In this document: positions 15,798 through 26,640 of the stretch, piece after piece | Position numbering within the stretch: position 1 is the stretch's first letter | Layout: every line of letters starts with the position of its first letter | Source: Aphrocallistes beatrix | Lineage: Eukaryota; Porifera; Hexactinellida; Sceptrulophora; Aphrocallistidae | Length of the DNA: 64,000 nt | NCBI GenBank assembly: GCA_963281255.1 | Contig: OY725505.1 | Span: 2,728,001-2,792,000 of the forward strand | Direction of reading: 5' to 3' | The notes under the pieces: model-generated | Told to the model about the DNA's origin: nothing | The model's database searches: none | Seen by the model: only the letters and a program-made list of their open reading frames with translations | Position numbers and translations under genes: made by a program

Positions 15798-16258
15798 AGG
15801 GGCGGATATAGGGTTTAGACTAAGGGGGGTCCAAAAGCGAGCGGAGCGAGCGAATGTAATGGGGGGTCTGGGGGGTAACCCCCCAGAAAATTTTTTTAAC
15901 TTTAGGTGGTCAAATATCAATGTACAGCAATAGTAGCATACTCAAGTTTTCACCTCTATCGAATCTAAATGGAAACTCGAAGCTAATGTTGGAGTATTCG
16001 TCTCAAATAAAGGAATAATTGTTACACTTATGGATTAATCTAAATCAGATCTGATGAAATCATTAAACACGGAATGATTGAATTGAAGAAAGAAGTATCT
16101 TAGTAGATATCATTGGAATTGAGAAAATAAACTCATATAATTGAGGGCTAAAGTTCACAAATCTGGGGGGCTAGACCCAAATAGCTCCCCCGTAGATCAA
16201 TTCGTAAAATTTTCAGGGGGGGCCATGGCCCCCCTGGACCCCCCCTGTATCCGCCCCT
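15798..16258. mobile_element. hAT-type MITE (8-bp target duplication)
   Basis: A 461-bp element. Ends AGGGGCGGATATAGGG and CCCTGTATCCGCCCCT, flanked by GTTGTCCC (15790-15797) and GTTGTCCT (16259-16266). Subterminal G and C runs; no transposase. Confidence 0.82.
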
Positions 16259-16881
16259 GTTGTCCTCGATAGTCTTAAAACAGTGTCAAAGTGATAATTC
16301 AATGCTGTTGCCCCATAAAAAAGTGACCCCTCATAAAAATATATTCGTCATACTCATTGAGGTAATTTAAACAATGTAACACCAATGGAGATTATTTCTT
16401 TCATCACATAAATTATTCAAATTTAAAGTGTCGATTATGCTATCAAGAGAGGTCATTTTCTCACGCACCAAGCATAGGATAATGAACCCCTTTGCATGTC
16501 CAGGGTTCCTTTATTGAGGGAAGAGGGGGGTCAATTTCTCCCGCTAGAGTGCCCCTAAAGGGAACAATAACTGCTGGTATGCTACCTGAGAGTGTACACT
16601 TGAAATGATAAAGAATATTTGGAATAGCTTTCATTAATTTATTCTAACTGGAATCATACTGTCCTAAAATGAACAATGGATATAAAGCTGGTATAGACAG
16701 GTTTTACTCAATACAGGATAAGAGACATAAACATTATAGCTTCTTAGCACTCCTTAATTGGTTAATGATTCCCAACGTTAGCTTCCCAGTGAATAGTAAC
16801 GCTTCCAACGTTTGAAATAGTAAGGTGTGATGCTAAAATTTGTACAATAGTACTAGTCTCCAGCAAAGCAGAATAATTTAA

Positions 16882-18351
16882 TTAGACCTTCAAGAAGCAA
16901 TACACACAAATAATGGAGATGAAATTAATGATGGCTAAGCAAAGAAATGAACCAAAACCACCAATTATCTGTAACGAATAGTAGAATACATTGATAATGA
17001 TGAACATTGAAGTGCATTCTGCAATTGCAGCGATAGCATTCGAGATTTCTCGATGTGATACGAACATAATTCCAACCAGCGCATAGTACACTAATCCCCA
17101 TCCAAGTGAAAATGAAAACGCATAAAGGGCAATGTTGAGTATCGGCCAGAATGTGATAACCTTGCAAGAATGCGTATATTCATTGACACAATCGAGGTAT
17201 TTTTCTGACGTGATATAATAGACTGCCATTGAAAGGTGTGAAAAGGTTTGTAATGTAGAAGTGATGATTAGTAACCATTTCAATTTGATATACTTCACAA
17301 TGCTTATTGAAATGATACCGCCAGCAATTAGGAATATTGGATAGAAGAGCGACGCAACTTTTGGATCCATTCCTCTCTGACTTTCTAGAAATGAGAAGAA
17401 AATGACACCATAGCTTCATGCCCTCCAAATTCTTTCAACACAGCCAGCATTACCATTATCAAAATGGGTTTCAAAACTTTCCAACTCTTCAGTGCATTCA
17501 TACTATCGATCCAGGTAGATTTGCATTGAAAAGCATTGTTCTTAACAGGGGCGCCGAACTTTTCCAAATCTAAGGACAATTTCAGGGTTCCAGGGGGGGC
17601 TCAGCCCTAAATTTTGTATTGCGTCTATGGGCCATCTTTGAATCCAGGGGGGGCTCGAGCCCCCCCAGCTCCCCCGGGTTCGGCGCCTATGGTTCTTAAT
17701 ACTTTGAACTTCTGCATCCGTATCGAACTTTTTTCCATGAAGATACATAAGGACATCTTTGGCCCTTTGATCTAAACCCTGAGCAACAAGCCATACAGGA
17801 GAAAAAGGGTTACAGGATACTAACAAGCCAAACAGGACTATGAGCGATAATCCAACTAGAGCGAGCCATCGAAATTGGATCCAGATGCCCAGTGCATATG
17901 CAATAAACACTCCAATTCTAACACAAAATCCGATTCCTCCGCTAGCGACACGACGTTGACTGTCCAAAGTTACTTCACTAATGAAAGTGGCTGAAAAAAC
18001 TATGATACATCCGGAATAAAATCCAATTAAGCCCATTCCCAATATGATTAGTAACGAAGATTCTGCCATTATTATAAATATCCATCCTGTTACGCCTACT
18101 GCACAGCTGAGTAATGAAATAACGTTGATATCAATGTTAAATTGCATGATAATGGGTGGGGTAAATAGTCCAAGTATACAAACAATATTGGCTATTGAAG
18201 CAAATGAGGATAATGTATTTTTGTCGAGGATTCCTTCTTCAACCAATTGCTTCTGAGTAGGTGATGGATATCCTAAGACAAAAGAAGCAGATAGCACTGC
18301 TACACAGCAGGTTAACAACGCAAAATATGTTGGAAGTTCATTCAATATCAT
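16882..18351 (-). pseudogene. Divergent sugar-porter-like MFS transporter A, broken
   Basis: An early-diverged relative of the transporter copies further right. It reads MILNELPTYFALLT..., keeps the LGYPSPTQKQ loop, a TM4-5 segment FISEVTLDSQRRV and a PFSPVWLVAQGLD segment like the sugar-porter P-E-S-P-R-W motif, and continues to a last membrane segment ending CFLKV. Two lesions break it. A 146-bp hAT MITE (17546-17691) sits in the codons after VQSIKN. One base is missing near 17382, where CATTTCTAG replaces the expected CATTTC-N-TAG, shifting the frame after SFSSHF; the downstream part (MDPKVASLFYPIF...) is open to the end. Without the MITE and the missing base the frame would be continuous at roughly the family length. 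It is probably a recent pseudogene; splicing around the MITE is a less likely alternative. Confidence 0.85.
17546..17691. mobile_element. hAT-type MITE inserted in transporter A coding sequence
   Basis: A 146-bp element with ends CAGGGGCGCCGAAC and GTTCGGCGCCTATG. GTTCTTAA is duplicated exactly on both sides (17538-17545 and 17692-17699). It splits the central loop of the transporter. Confidence 0.9.
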
Positions 18352-18383
18352 AATAATGCAAATTGATTATGAGAAATTGCATG

Positions 18384-18394
18384 TATATTTATAG
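18384..18394 (-). promoter_or_regulatory. TATA-like box upstream of transporter A
   Basis: CTATAAATATA on the minus strand, about 35 bp before the ATG. The block around and above it recurs at 26380-26480, ahead of a partial copy of this gene, and at 32610-32740, so it was duplicated with coding pieces. Function is inferred only. Confidence 0.35.
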
Positions 18395-20143
18395 GTGTGC
18401 TTGTACAATAGTTAAATGTCTTGAGACACTCATGATACGTTTCAAGTAAGCTTAATACTTAAGTTAGGTTTCGTCTGAATAATAATTGAGTTGTACTCTT
18501 TATATATGGTTGATAGAAACCTTTGATTCAATGGAGAAGGGTGGAGCAGGCGGACACGAAGTGTTCTCAAGCCGCGCAGCGATAGCAAGCAAAGAGTGGT
18601 TACACATGAAAAGCGATTAGTAGACACAAAATTTGACTCCCTAAATTCAGTCTAAAGTCTTGGAACATGGAGACATCTTGCTGAAAGGACATCTTGCCGA
18701 AAGACATATCGCTGAAAATGTATATTGCTATTGCCATTGTCCAAAATAACAGATAATCACAACATTTGTTTCATTCTCCACCGAAAACGCTGCTTTTTCC
18801 TTTGTTCATACAGATATCTCATCCAAAATGTTGCAAAAATGATACCATTTCAATTGAGTCCTTTTCCCAAAGGCACCATTGATGCGTCGTTACCCACTGT
18901 ACTCGCCTAAAATGCCACTCAACTACCCCAGAAATGCCCTTAATTTTCGCTAAAGTCTCTTTTGAGCTTTGCTCAACTTCAAATTATTAGAGTTCTAATA
19001 GATTAAAGAAATCCATAAGATTGTTTACACACCCCTATCACATTTCGGCAAGATATCCTTTAGGCAAGATGTCCTTTAGGCAAGATGTCCTTTAGGCAAG
19101 ATATTCTTTCGGTAAGATGTCCTTTCGGTAAGATGTCCTTTCGGCATGATGTCTTTCGGAAAGGTGGGCGGAAACAGTAAGGAACATTGGAAGAAACTAA
19201 GGAACTCGTAACTAGGATGAATGCAGCAAAGTTTACTTTTGAAACTTCAAAGAATTTAGAAGACTCTTAACCCGCGGTTGGCTAGGAATGTTGAAAGTGA
19301 AAATGAAAGTACATTGAAAGTGAAAATGAGAGTGGGGTTTTCTCTATTTATACTTTTGAGACGTAGCCAGGCGAGGGTTAACTTAAAGTTGCAGTTTAGG
19401 GATTCTAATTCCATCCTACACAACATAAAATAAATATGAATTTCTAATAATTACACGCATCGCAATTCCTCGGGTTTCAAATGATAATGCATAAATTGAA
19501 GAGTTTATATAAATGAAGTCAGGCTGTGCACTTTTATCACTAAATAGCATTAAAATAATTATTTTATGACGCGAAGTGTTCTCAAGTAGCGAAGCACTAG
19601 CAAACAAAGAGTGATAGTTATACATGAAAAGTGATTAGTGGACACATAATTTGACTCAAAATCCCTAAATTCAGTGTAAAGTCCTGGAACATTTGGCAAG
19701 TTTGCCTCTAAATAATATCTGTTGTCTGTAGCATCACTAAATTGATATAATTTTTGATAGCAGTAGTCTGTTCCACATCTCAAATATCTCCCACAATGGA
19801 CGTGTCAATTGATCGACTCTTAGGGTTCCAACTCATCGATTTTTCCAATATTTGCAATTGTTTGACTGTACAAAATTTACTTTTGAAGCTCTTCAAGATA
19901 TTTAGAAGATTCTTGAAGTTGTTGGGATTCAAATTCCATCCTACTCATCATAAAATAAATATATTAATTCAATTAATTACGAATTTGCTTTATAATGTAC
20001 AATACACGTATCGCAATTCCTCAGGTTTCAAGTCATTGAAAATAGGCTATGCATTTTTACCATTCAATAGTATTTAATAAAAAATTATTTATATGATTAA
20101 ATTGAGATTGTCAACAAAAAATATTATTTCTAGATAATATAAA
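18395..20143. other. Upstream region of transporter A and of fragment B; repeats only
   Basis: Holds the A promoter block, a GC-rich module scrap near 18540-18610, the GACATC repeat element (18670-19166), and from about 19170 a stretch that also occurs at about 29000-29340 and 43850-44200 upstream of other transporter copies. No gene seen. Confidence 0.5.
18670..19166. mobile_element. Inverted-repeat element with multiplied terminal motif
   Basis: The left end has about three copies of GACATCTTGCCGAAAG-like words (18670-18722). The right end has about seven in the opposite orientation (19040-19166). The roughly 320 bp between them code for nothing recognisable. Superfamily not determined. 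Confidence 0.6.
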
Positions 20144-20540
20144 ATGAAAGAGATTCCGACATATTTCGCAGCATTAACATCCTATATATCTATTTTGGGA
20201 CGAGTATTTAGCATAGGATATGCCACTCCCACTCAGAAGAGCTAATTCAAGAGAAAATCATTAGTGAGGAGACATTATCAATTTTTGCATCGATTTCTAT
20301 GCTCGGCTCTTGTCTGGGCATCTTAGGTACATTCTTTGTAATGCAATATAAGATCAATAGCAATGTAATTGTGATGATAGGCTGTCTTATTGGTGGGATT
20401 GGTTGGTTAATAATAGCAAATGCAAACTCAGCAATGGTGATTATATCAGGCATGTGTTTGGCGGGAGCGTTTGGAGGTTGTGTTATAGTCTTTTCAACAA
20501 TGTACATCAGTGAGATATGTTTGAGTGAGATAAGTTTGAC
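20144..20540 (+). pseudogene. Transporter fragment B (5' part only)
   Basis: Begins MKEIPTYFAALTSYISILGR, nearly identical at DNA level to the copy at 32820, including about 60 bp upstream. A small deletion in the TPTQK region shifts the frame early (ACTCAGAAGAGCTAATTC lacks bases present in the sister copies). The homology stops just after the ISEICLSE segment. There the sequence AGTGAGATATGTTTG is followed at once by AGTGAGATAAGTTTG, and the outer end of the left inverted arm begins. A truncated relic. Confidence 0.85.
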
Positions 20541-20935
20541 AATACCCCTAAAACCCCATCTCAACCTTGGAAGCTGCTCAGCCTATTTAGGAATTTGTTT
20601 ACTTCATGTATCTATTGTAATAAAAAGTAAACAAAAATATCATATAGATTCGAAAACACGATATTCGAAATCTACACACCTAAAACCCCATGTCGGGCAT
20701 ACCTAATTTACGGAACGGGACAGTCCCGTAAATTAGGTATGCCCCCCCCCCCCCTGTCAACTGTTGAAAGTTAGTCTCCAGCCTATTTTTGGAATTTGCT
20801 TACTTTATGTATCTATTGGAAGCACAAAAATAAACAAATAATTAATCTTATACGTAGATCCGAAAATATGATATTCTAAATCTATACTCCTAAAACCCCA
20901 TATTAACCATTGGACACTAGTACCTAGCATATTTT
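20541..20935. repeat. Cluster of about 155-bp repeat units
   Basis: Three partial units carrying TTTACTTTATGTATCTATTG, AATATGATATTCGAAATCT and CACCCCTAAAACCCCATGT words. Between two of them, at about 20697-20745, sits a small palindrome (GGCATACCTAATTTACGG / CCGTAAATTAGGTATGCC). Confidence 0.75.
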
Positions 20936-21017
20936 TCAAAATCGTCAAAAGGTGTGAAAATACTATGTATACAAGTATAAAGGTGTGAAAATATACACTT
21001 GACCTTTTTATTGCTAC

Positions 21018-21100
21018 AAGCGCGCTTCGCTTGCTTGCGCTGCGCGGCTGGCGGACACTTCGTGTCCGCCGGAGGCGCCCTTCGGTCGCCTGGAGGTGAC
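21018..21100. repeat. GC-rich multi-hairpin module
   Basis: Starts CAAGCGCGCTTCGCTTGCTT and contains short perfect hairpins CGGACACTTCGTGTCCG and GGCGCCCTTCGGTCGCC. Closely similar modules lie at 27890-27970, 44970-45055 and 59790-59875, with scraps at 18540-18610, 26300-26345, 49160-49215 and 59110-59170. Confidence 0.7.
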
Positions 21101-21520
21101 ATTGGTTAATTATAAGGGAGATAACATCTCTAAATATGTCCATCTTAGTGTTAAAACCGATTTCACTCGAAAAATCACCAAATTTGTCAATTTTAAAATT
21201 TTTGATGCGTAATGATGACGTCATAACAAAGTGATGTGTCATCATTTTTTGATGAAAGTCGCATCATATGTGAGGTATATTAGTATACAGATTCTATTAA
21301 AATTTCAGCCTTCTATCTCCTATAATGGCTGAGTTATGCTCGAATAACTGTGTTGCTTAACTTTTAACAATGTGACAATGACGTCATAATTCCATGATGA
21401 GTCGACATTTTGCTCTGAACTCTGAACTTACTGGAGCCATAGCCAAAATACTCCCACATGCCAAAAATCAGCCTTCTGCGCCCGGCAGTTTCTTCAATCA
21501 ATTCGTTACAGATATTTATA

Positions 21521-21659
21521 CATATAGATATAGATATAGATATAGATATAGATATAGATATAGATATAGATATAGATATAGATATAGATATAGATATAGA
21601 TATAGATATAGATATAGATATATATATATATAGATATATATATATAGTATATATATACA
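21521..21659. repeat. TAGATA hexamer microsatellite followed by TA-rich tract
   Basis: About 16 tandem copies of TAGATA followed by a TATATA stretch. It lies in the left-arm-specific segment and follows TTCTTCAATCAATTCG, where other copies have a CAAA tract. Open frames of alternating R/Y or I/D are artefacts. Confidence 0.9.
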
Positions 21660-21718
21660 ATAATCGAGTTTTAATAGTAAGGATGCACAATGATAAAATT
21701 AAGATACTTATAACTAAG

Positions 21719-21880
21719 GCAGTGGTTCCCAACCTGGGGTCCATGGACCCCTTACTGGTTCACAGAGATGTTAGGGGGTCCACCGAATTCGAAATTTTGC
21801 ATTACGGTTAATAGGATCCACAGAATATAGGAAAATGCTATAAGGGGGTCCACAGTCAAAAAAGGTTGAAAACCGCTGAC
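21719..21880. mobile_element. hAT-like MITE, left-arm copy
   Basis: Starts CAGTGGTTCCCAACCTGG and ends with a near inverse GGTTGAAAACCGCTG. The same element is in the right arm at about 48212-48372 in mirror orientation, so it predates the duplication. The target duplication is not clear. Confidence 0.6.
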
Positions 21881-22104
21881 TTACAAGTATAAGTTATTGC
21901 TTTGAAGTATTCATAATAATGACAGTTTATTGTAGTGTCGTACAATGATTTCTATTGTGAGAGTGAAGCCATATAGTCTATTGTACGTATAGAAAAGGTG
22001 TGAAAAATTGTTTTCCATTTTTTTGCAGAGGTGTGAAAACTTAGATCTTTAAATTAATAATAGACTCATCATTTGACACCAATATACCATTTTTCATATC
22101 TATA

Positions 22105-22165
22105 CGACTTGCCAATTCTTCAATCAATTCGGACAAATGAACAAACAAACAAAAATATCAAACAT
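22105..22165. repeat. ATTCTTCAATCAATTCGGAC block with CAAA-rich tail
   Basis: Conserved block followed by an AACAAACAAAC tract. Related copies at 28590-28650, 44440-44480, 47935-47985 and 59185-59250. Repeatedly found on the far side of the GGTGTGAAAA-rich stretch that adjoins GC modules. Confidence 0.65.
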
Positions 22166-23045
22166 TCTGGGTGCTATTAAAAAGTCGTGTAACGGATTGT
22201 CGTGTACCGCAGAGAAAATTACACATGTAATTACTGCTAAAATTTTGATTAGTCGTCATATGATTTTGCAATAGATTATATTCATAATGTATTTAGTGAT
22301 CTTCAGAGGAGGTTTAAGGACACTTCTAAGTGTTTCTAAATACCTTTCCGCATAGAACTGAGCTGTGAATTGGTTGATGCTATTCGACAAATTACCAAAT
22401 GTGACCGATATGATAAATGGTCAAATAACTCGTAATCCATTGAATTTAGACGTAGATAAACAACAACTTAGTCACAACTGTCTGGTGGACAAGTGACTTT
22501 GTAATATATATACAATCAAGGGATTATCTAGGAGCTCCTTTAGGCGTATGATTTTAAGCCCAAAAGTGTTTAGGAGCGTGAAAATTTAGAATATTGCCCT
22601 ATTTACCCTATATTGTAATGTTATTTGTCATTGATCTAGGCGTATGCAAATTTATATGTTTGAGACTAGGAGCGTATCTCTGGAGGGCTGTATGATATCC
22701 TGTGTACAATCATTGAAGATTCACTACAGGAGACATGTTACTTGCTTCCTTATATCAGACAGTGCGCAAACCAGCACACTGACAGACATTAGGAAACAAG
22801 TACTACTTGTAACATGCCTCCTGAGGTGAATGTTCAAGGATTGTAATATATCACGAAGTCACTTGTCCACCACATAGCTATGATTAAATTGTATTCCGTG
22901 CCCACAGTAAAATGTACCCCGATATTGAAAGTTATGAACTGTGTTCCTAAAGTTTCCAGCTTCTCATTTTCCATCAAATAAAATTTGTAATTTTTACATT
23001 CTCAATTATTGTTAAATATGATACAAGTTTAATAAAAAGTTTCAT

Positions 23046-23117
23046 AGCAGAGTGGCGCAGTGGAAGCGTGCTGGGCCCATAACCCAGAGGTCGGTGGATC
23101 GAAACCACTCTCTGCTA
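23046..23117 (+). tRNA. Initiator tRNA-Met (CAU), left-arm copy
   Basis: 72 nt. Acceptor stem AGCAGAG/CTCTGCT with discriminator A. The anticodon arm CTGGG-CCCATAA-CCCAG has three consecutive G:C pairs next to the loop. The T loop is ATCGAAA, with A where elongators have T54. These are eukaryotic initiator hallmarks. No intron. An apparently identical copy lies inverted at 46634-46705. Confidence 0.97.
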
Positions 23118-23429
23118 GTTCTTTTTATCAATTTGATATTCTATATGCTATAGTTAATTGAGCTATAGCTAGTTCTTATTAAGTCAAATATATATAATTA
23201 ATTTTAATCCAATGCATAATACATATAATGGACTAGCCGAAACCTTTGAAGAGCAATGTAAATGAGCTCTTTTTGTCAATATTAAAAATTGCATAATATT
23301 TTCTCTTTCTCTAAGAAGCATAAAACAGGTTTCTTGTCCATGTTAATTTCAACTATTTAATTAAAATAGTATTACTCAACCACATTAAACAAATTAATCT
23401 CAGTTCAACATTAATGATACTCACAAGAG

Positions 23430-23960
23430 TAGAAAATCTCTTATCTGAACTCCTGTTTTTGAACTTCAGTTATCCGAACCCACTTTGGTCCAATCACGTC
23501 CGATAACTGACGTCCTACTACATCTAAGAATACAGGTAACATCAGCAGTTGCATTTTCAGGTCGTTAAGGTGTGGATCACTGGCATATATTGTCTGTAAG
23601 TTCGTTCATAGATGGTTCAACTGGCTGGCTATTCGATGAACCATTTTTTAATGTACTTAATCTCGTCTATTTAGCATAGATGCTTTAGTTCTAATTAATT
23701 GTTTCATTTAGAACATATTTGTAGGGTACAGCAAAGCTGTGGGTATCTGAAAAATGGTACGTCGCTCGCCGCACCTACCATATCGGGTATGCCCCCATGT
23801 TTCCAACTCTGAGAATATGCCTACTCAGATGGTGATCCGAGGGGTGACAGATATGGGTTAATCTACTAGCATTAATATAATAAAGGAAATTCATAGCGTT
23901 GTCATAGACTTGTGGCACAAGAGTGAGGAGTCCAAATTTTCGTGACAGAGCTAGTGTCTC
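23430..23960. repeat. Segmental repeat (also 27290-27830 and inverted 45110-45620)
   Basis: Starts near GAACTTCAGTTATCCGAAC and runs through ATCGGGTATGCCCCCATG and GTGAGGAGTCC. The copy at 27290 is in the same orientation within the left arm; the right arm carries only the inverted partner of that copy. No coding content. Confidence 0.8.
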
Positions 23961-24049
23961 AATTTTATTTAGTATATTGCAATAAAAAAGGGTTGTGTAT
24001 ATTTCACACCTTAATATAATATAAGTATTTTCACACCATTAGCGAATTT

Positions 24050-24440
24050 TGAAAAATATGCCAGAGACTTGCTTCCAACGGTTGACATGTAGTTTTTAGG
24101 AGTGTAGATTTCGAATATTATATTTTCAAATAAATATGATAAATTATTTGTTCACTTTTATCTACATTAGATACATAAAGTAAACAAATTACAAAAAATA
24201 GGCTAGAGATTAGCTTCCAATGGTAGACATGAGTTTTCAGGAGTGTAGAGTTCTAACATCATATTTTCGAATCTATATGATATAATATTTGTTTACTTTT
24301 GTTTACAATAGTTACATAAAGTAATCAAATTCCAAAAATAGGCTGGAGGCTAGCTTCCAAAAGCTAACATGAGGGTTTAGGGGTGTAGAGTTCGAATATC
24401 TAATTTTCCATTTTACATCATTTTTGTTTACAATAAATTC
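24050..24440. repeat. Tandem array of about 155-bp repeat units
   Basis: Three consecutive units of the ATGTATCTA / TTCGAATATCATATTTTCG / TTTTAGGGGTGTAGA repeat, slightly diverged, just 3' of transporter C. Confidence 0.8.
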
Positions 24441-24526
24441 ATAAAGTAAATAAATTTAAAATGAATTAGTGAAAGTATTAATATTAAGCAACCATAGGAG
24501 ATTAAATATAATAATCAGTTGAGCAT

Positions 24527-25845
24527 TCATATTTTAAGAGAAAAATAGACGAAAAATACAGAAGTCAGGTTTACCATTGCAAAACACAAGAATGTACCGA
24601 AACCTCCAATTGTACTCAGCAAAAGGTAGAACACATTTATAACGATAAACATTGAAACATGATTGTTAAGGAGATAATAGATATCCCAATTTCTTTGTAG
24701 GATACAATTAATATCGCTATCAAGGAGTAGAACGTTGGACCCCAGCCAAACGAAAATGCAAAGGCATAAAGAGCAATATTTAAAATGGGCCAAAAAGATA
24801 TCGATTGACAAATCACTGAACTTTCGCGAGTACAGTGCAAATAATTATCTGAAATGAAATAGTAGATAGCCATGGAAAGGAGTGATAGGGTTTGGAATAT
24901 ATTCCCGACTATTATTTGCCATTTTAGTTTGAAATATTTGAGTATTATGATCGAAACAATTGCACCTGCAGTTAGAAATATTGGGTAGAAGAGTGATGCC
25001 ACTTCTGGTTTCATTCCTTGCTGGTCTTGTAGGATGTATGATGAAAAGGACACCATTGCTTTATGTCCACCGAACCACATGAAACATGTAATTGCAACCA
25101 TGAGTAGGATAGGTTTCACTATCTTCCATTTCCTTAGCGCATTTAAACTATCGATACAAGTAAATCGTTTATCGGCAAGAATATTTTGAATATTCTGTAA
25201 CTCAGAATCAGCATCAAAGTCTTCACCGTGTAGGTAGAGCAATGTTTTCTTTGCTTGTTCATATAATCCCTGACTGACGTACCATTCTGGTGATTTGGGA
25301 CTGAATGAGAGTGATAAAGCAAATATAAATATGATGAATATACCGACTACAGCCAACCATCTGAATGGAAGATAAATTCCTAACGCATAAACGAGGAGGA
25401 TTCCAATTCTAAAACAAAATCCGCTAATCCCACCTAACACTCGACGCTGACTACTCAAACTTATCTCACTGATATACATTGTTGAAAAGACTATAACACA
25501 ACCTCCAAACACTCCCACCAAACACAAGCCTGATATAATCACCATTGCTGAGTTTGAATATGCTATTATTAACCAACCAATCCCACCAATAAGACAGCTT
25601 ATCATCATAATGACATTGCTATTGATCTTATATTGTACTCCAAAGAATGTACCTACGATTCCCAGACAAGAGCCGAGCCTAGAAATCGATGCAAAAATTG
25701 ATAATGTTTCCTCACTAATGATTTTCTCTTGAATTAACTGTTTCTGAGTGGGAGAGGCATATCCTAAAATAAATATTAATCCAAAAATGGATATATAGGA
25801 TGTTAATGCAGCGAAATATGTCGGAATCTCTTTCATTTTCGTCAT
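24527..25845 (-). pseudogene. Divergent sugar-porter-like MFS transporter C, late frameshift
   Basis: A 12-TM-type transporter, open for 402 codons from MTKMKEIPTYF. It keeps the ILGYASPTQKQ loop, MYISEISLSSQRRVLGG between TM4 and TM5, and FSPKSPEWYVSQGL after TM6. The loops where sugar porters have D-R-x-G-R-R instead read QYKINSN and KYFKLKW. One base is missing near 24660 (ACAATCATGTT against ACAGTCACTGTT in sister copies), so the last membrane segments (VSMFIVINVFY... to FSLKI) are out of frame. It sits in the left-arm-specific segment with no partner in the right arm. The truncated product would lack about the last TM and a half, so loss of function is likely. Confidence 0.85.
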
Positions 25846-26379
25846 TATCTAGAAATAAGATTTTTTGACAAGCTTCAATTTAATCATATAAAATGAGTAA
25901 TTTTTGGTGCTATTTAAGCGCTAAAAATACATAGCCTATGTTCAGTGACTTCAATACTAAGCTTTTACATTTGAAATCCTACGAATTTGAATATACATTA
26001 GATAGTACACTTTTACATATTCGCATTATTTTCCTAATCAATGATCCAATACATATCTACAATGAAACGATTGCAAATCTTCAAAAAATAGTTGCGTATT
26101 GCAAACCCTTGACTCGATCAATTCACACATCACAGCTAATGACATATTCTGAAAGCGGGAGCAGTAAGTTTAGCGATACTCCAGAAAATACAAAGACATT
26201 ATTTAGAGGAAGCTTGCTAAATGTTCCAGGACTTTACACTGAGTTAGGGATTTTGAGTCAAATTATGTGTCGCCTAATCGCATTTAATGTGAAACAATCA
26301 CTCTTTGCTTGCTAGCGCTGCGCGGCTTCAGAACACTTAGTGTATGTCTGATCCATCCTTCTCCATTACTCACAGGTTT

Positions 26380-26640
26380 CTACCAACCATATATAAAGAG
26401 TACAGTTCAATTATTATTCAGACGAAACCTAACATACCTTAATTCGTATCATGACTGTCTCAAGACATTTAACTATTGCACAAGCATGCGTAATTTATGT
26501 CAATTTGTGGGGGGCCCGAAAATGTGGGGGCCCTGTGCGGCCGCACACTCCTAAATCCGCTACTGTGTAGCAGTGCTATCTGTTTATTTTGTCTTAGGAT
26601 ATCCATCACCTATTCAGAAGGAATTGGTTGGTTGAGTCGA
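26380..26640 (+). pseudogene. Partial copy of transporter A promoter and TM1
   Basis: 26380-26485 matches the region upstream of transporter A (AACCTAAC, CTCAAGACATTTAACTATTG). From about 26562, TGTAGCAGTGCTATCTG... continues as the start of the A coding sequence, including LGYPSP-like codons up to about 26635. Between them, about 26500-26561 is a G/C-run sequence ending CCTAAATCCGCTACTG, which looks like one end of a hAT MITE. Confidence 0.7.

Noticed and set aside
21018-21100. GC-rich modules as bacterial contamination or horizontal transfer
   Set aside because: They recur many times embedded in AT-rich repeats of the same genome and encode nothing. They behave as a dispersed repeat.
21364-21811. 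Open frames of RYRYRY and IDIDID repeats
   Set aside because: Translation of the TAGATA microsatellite only.
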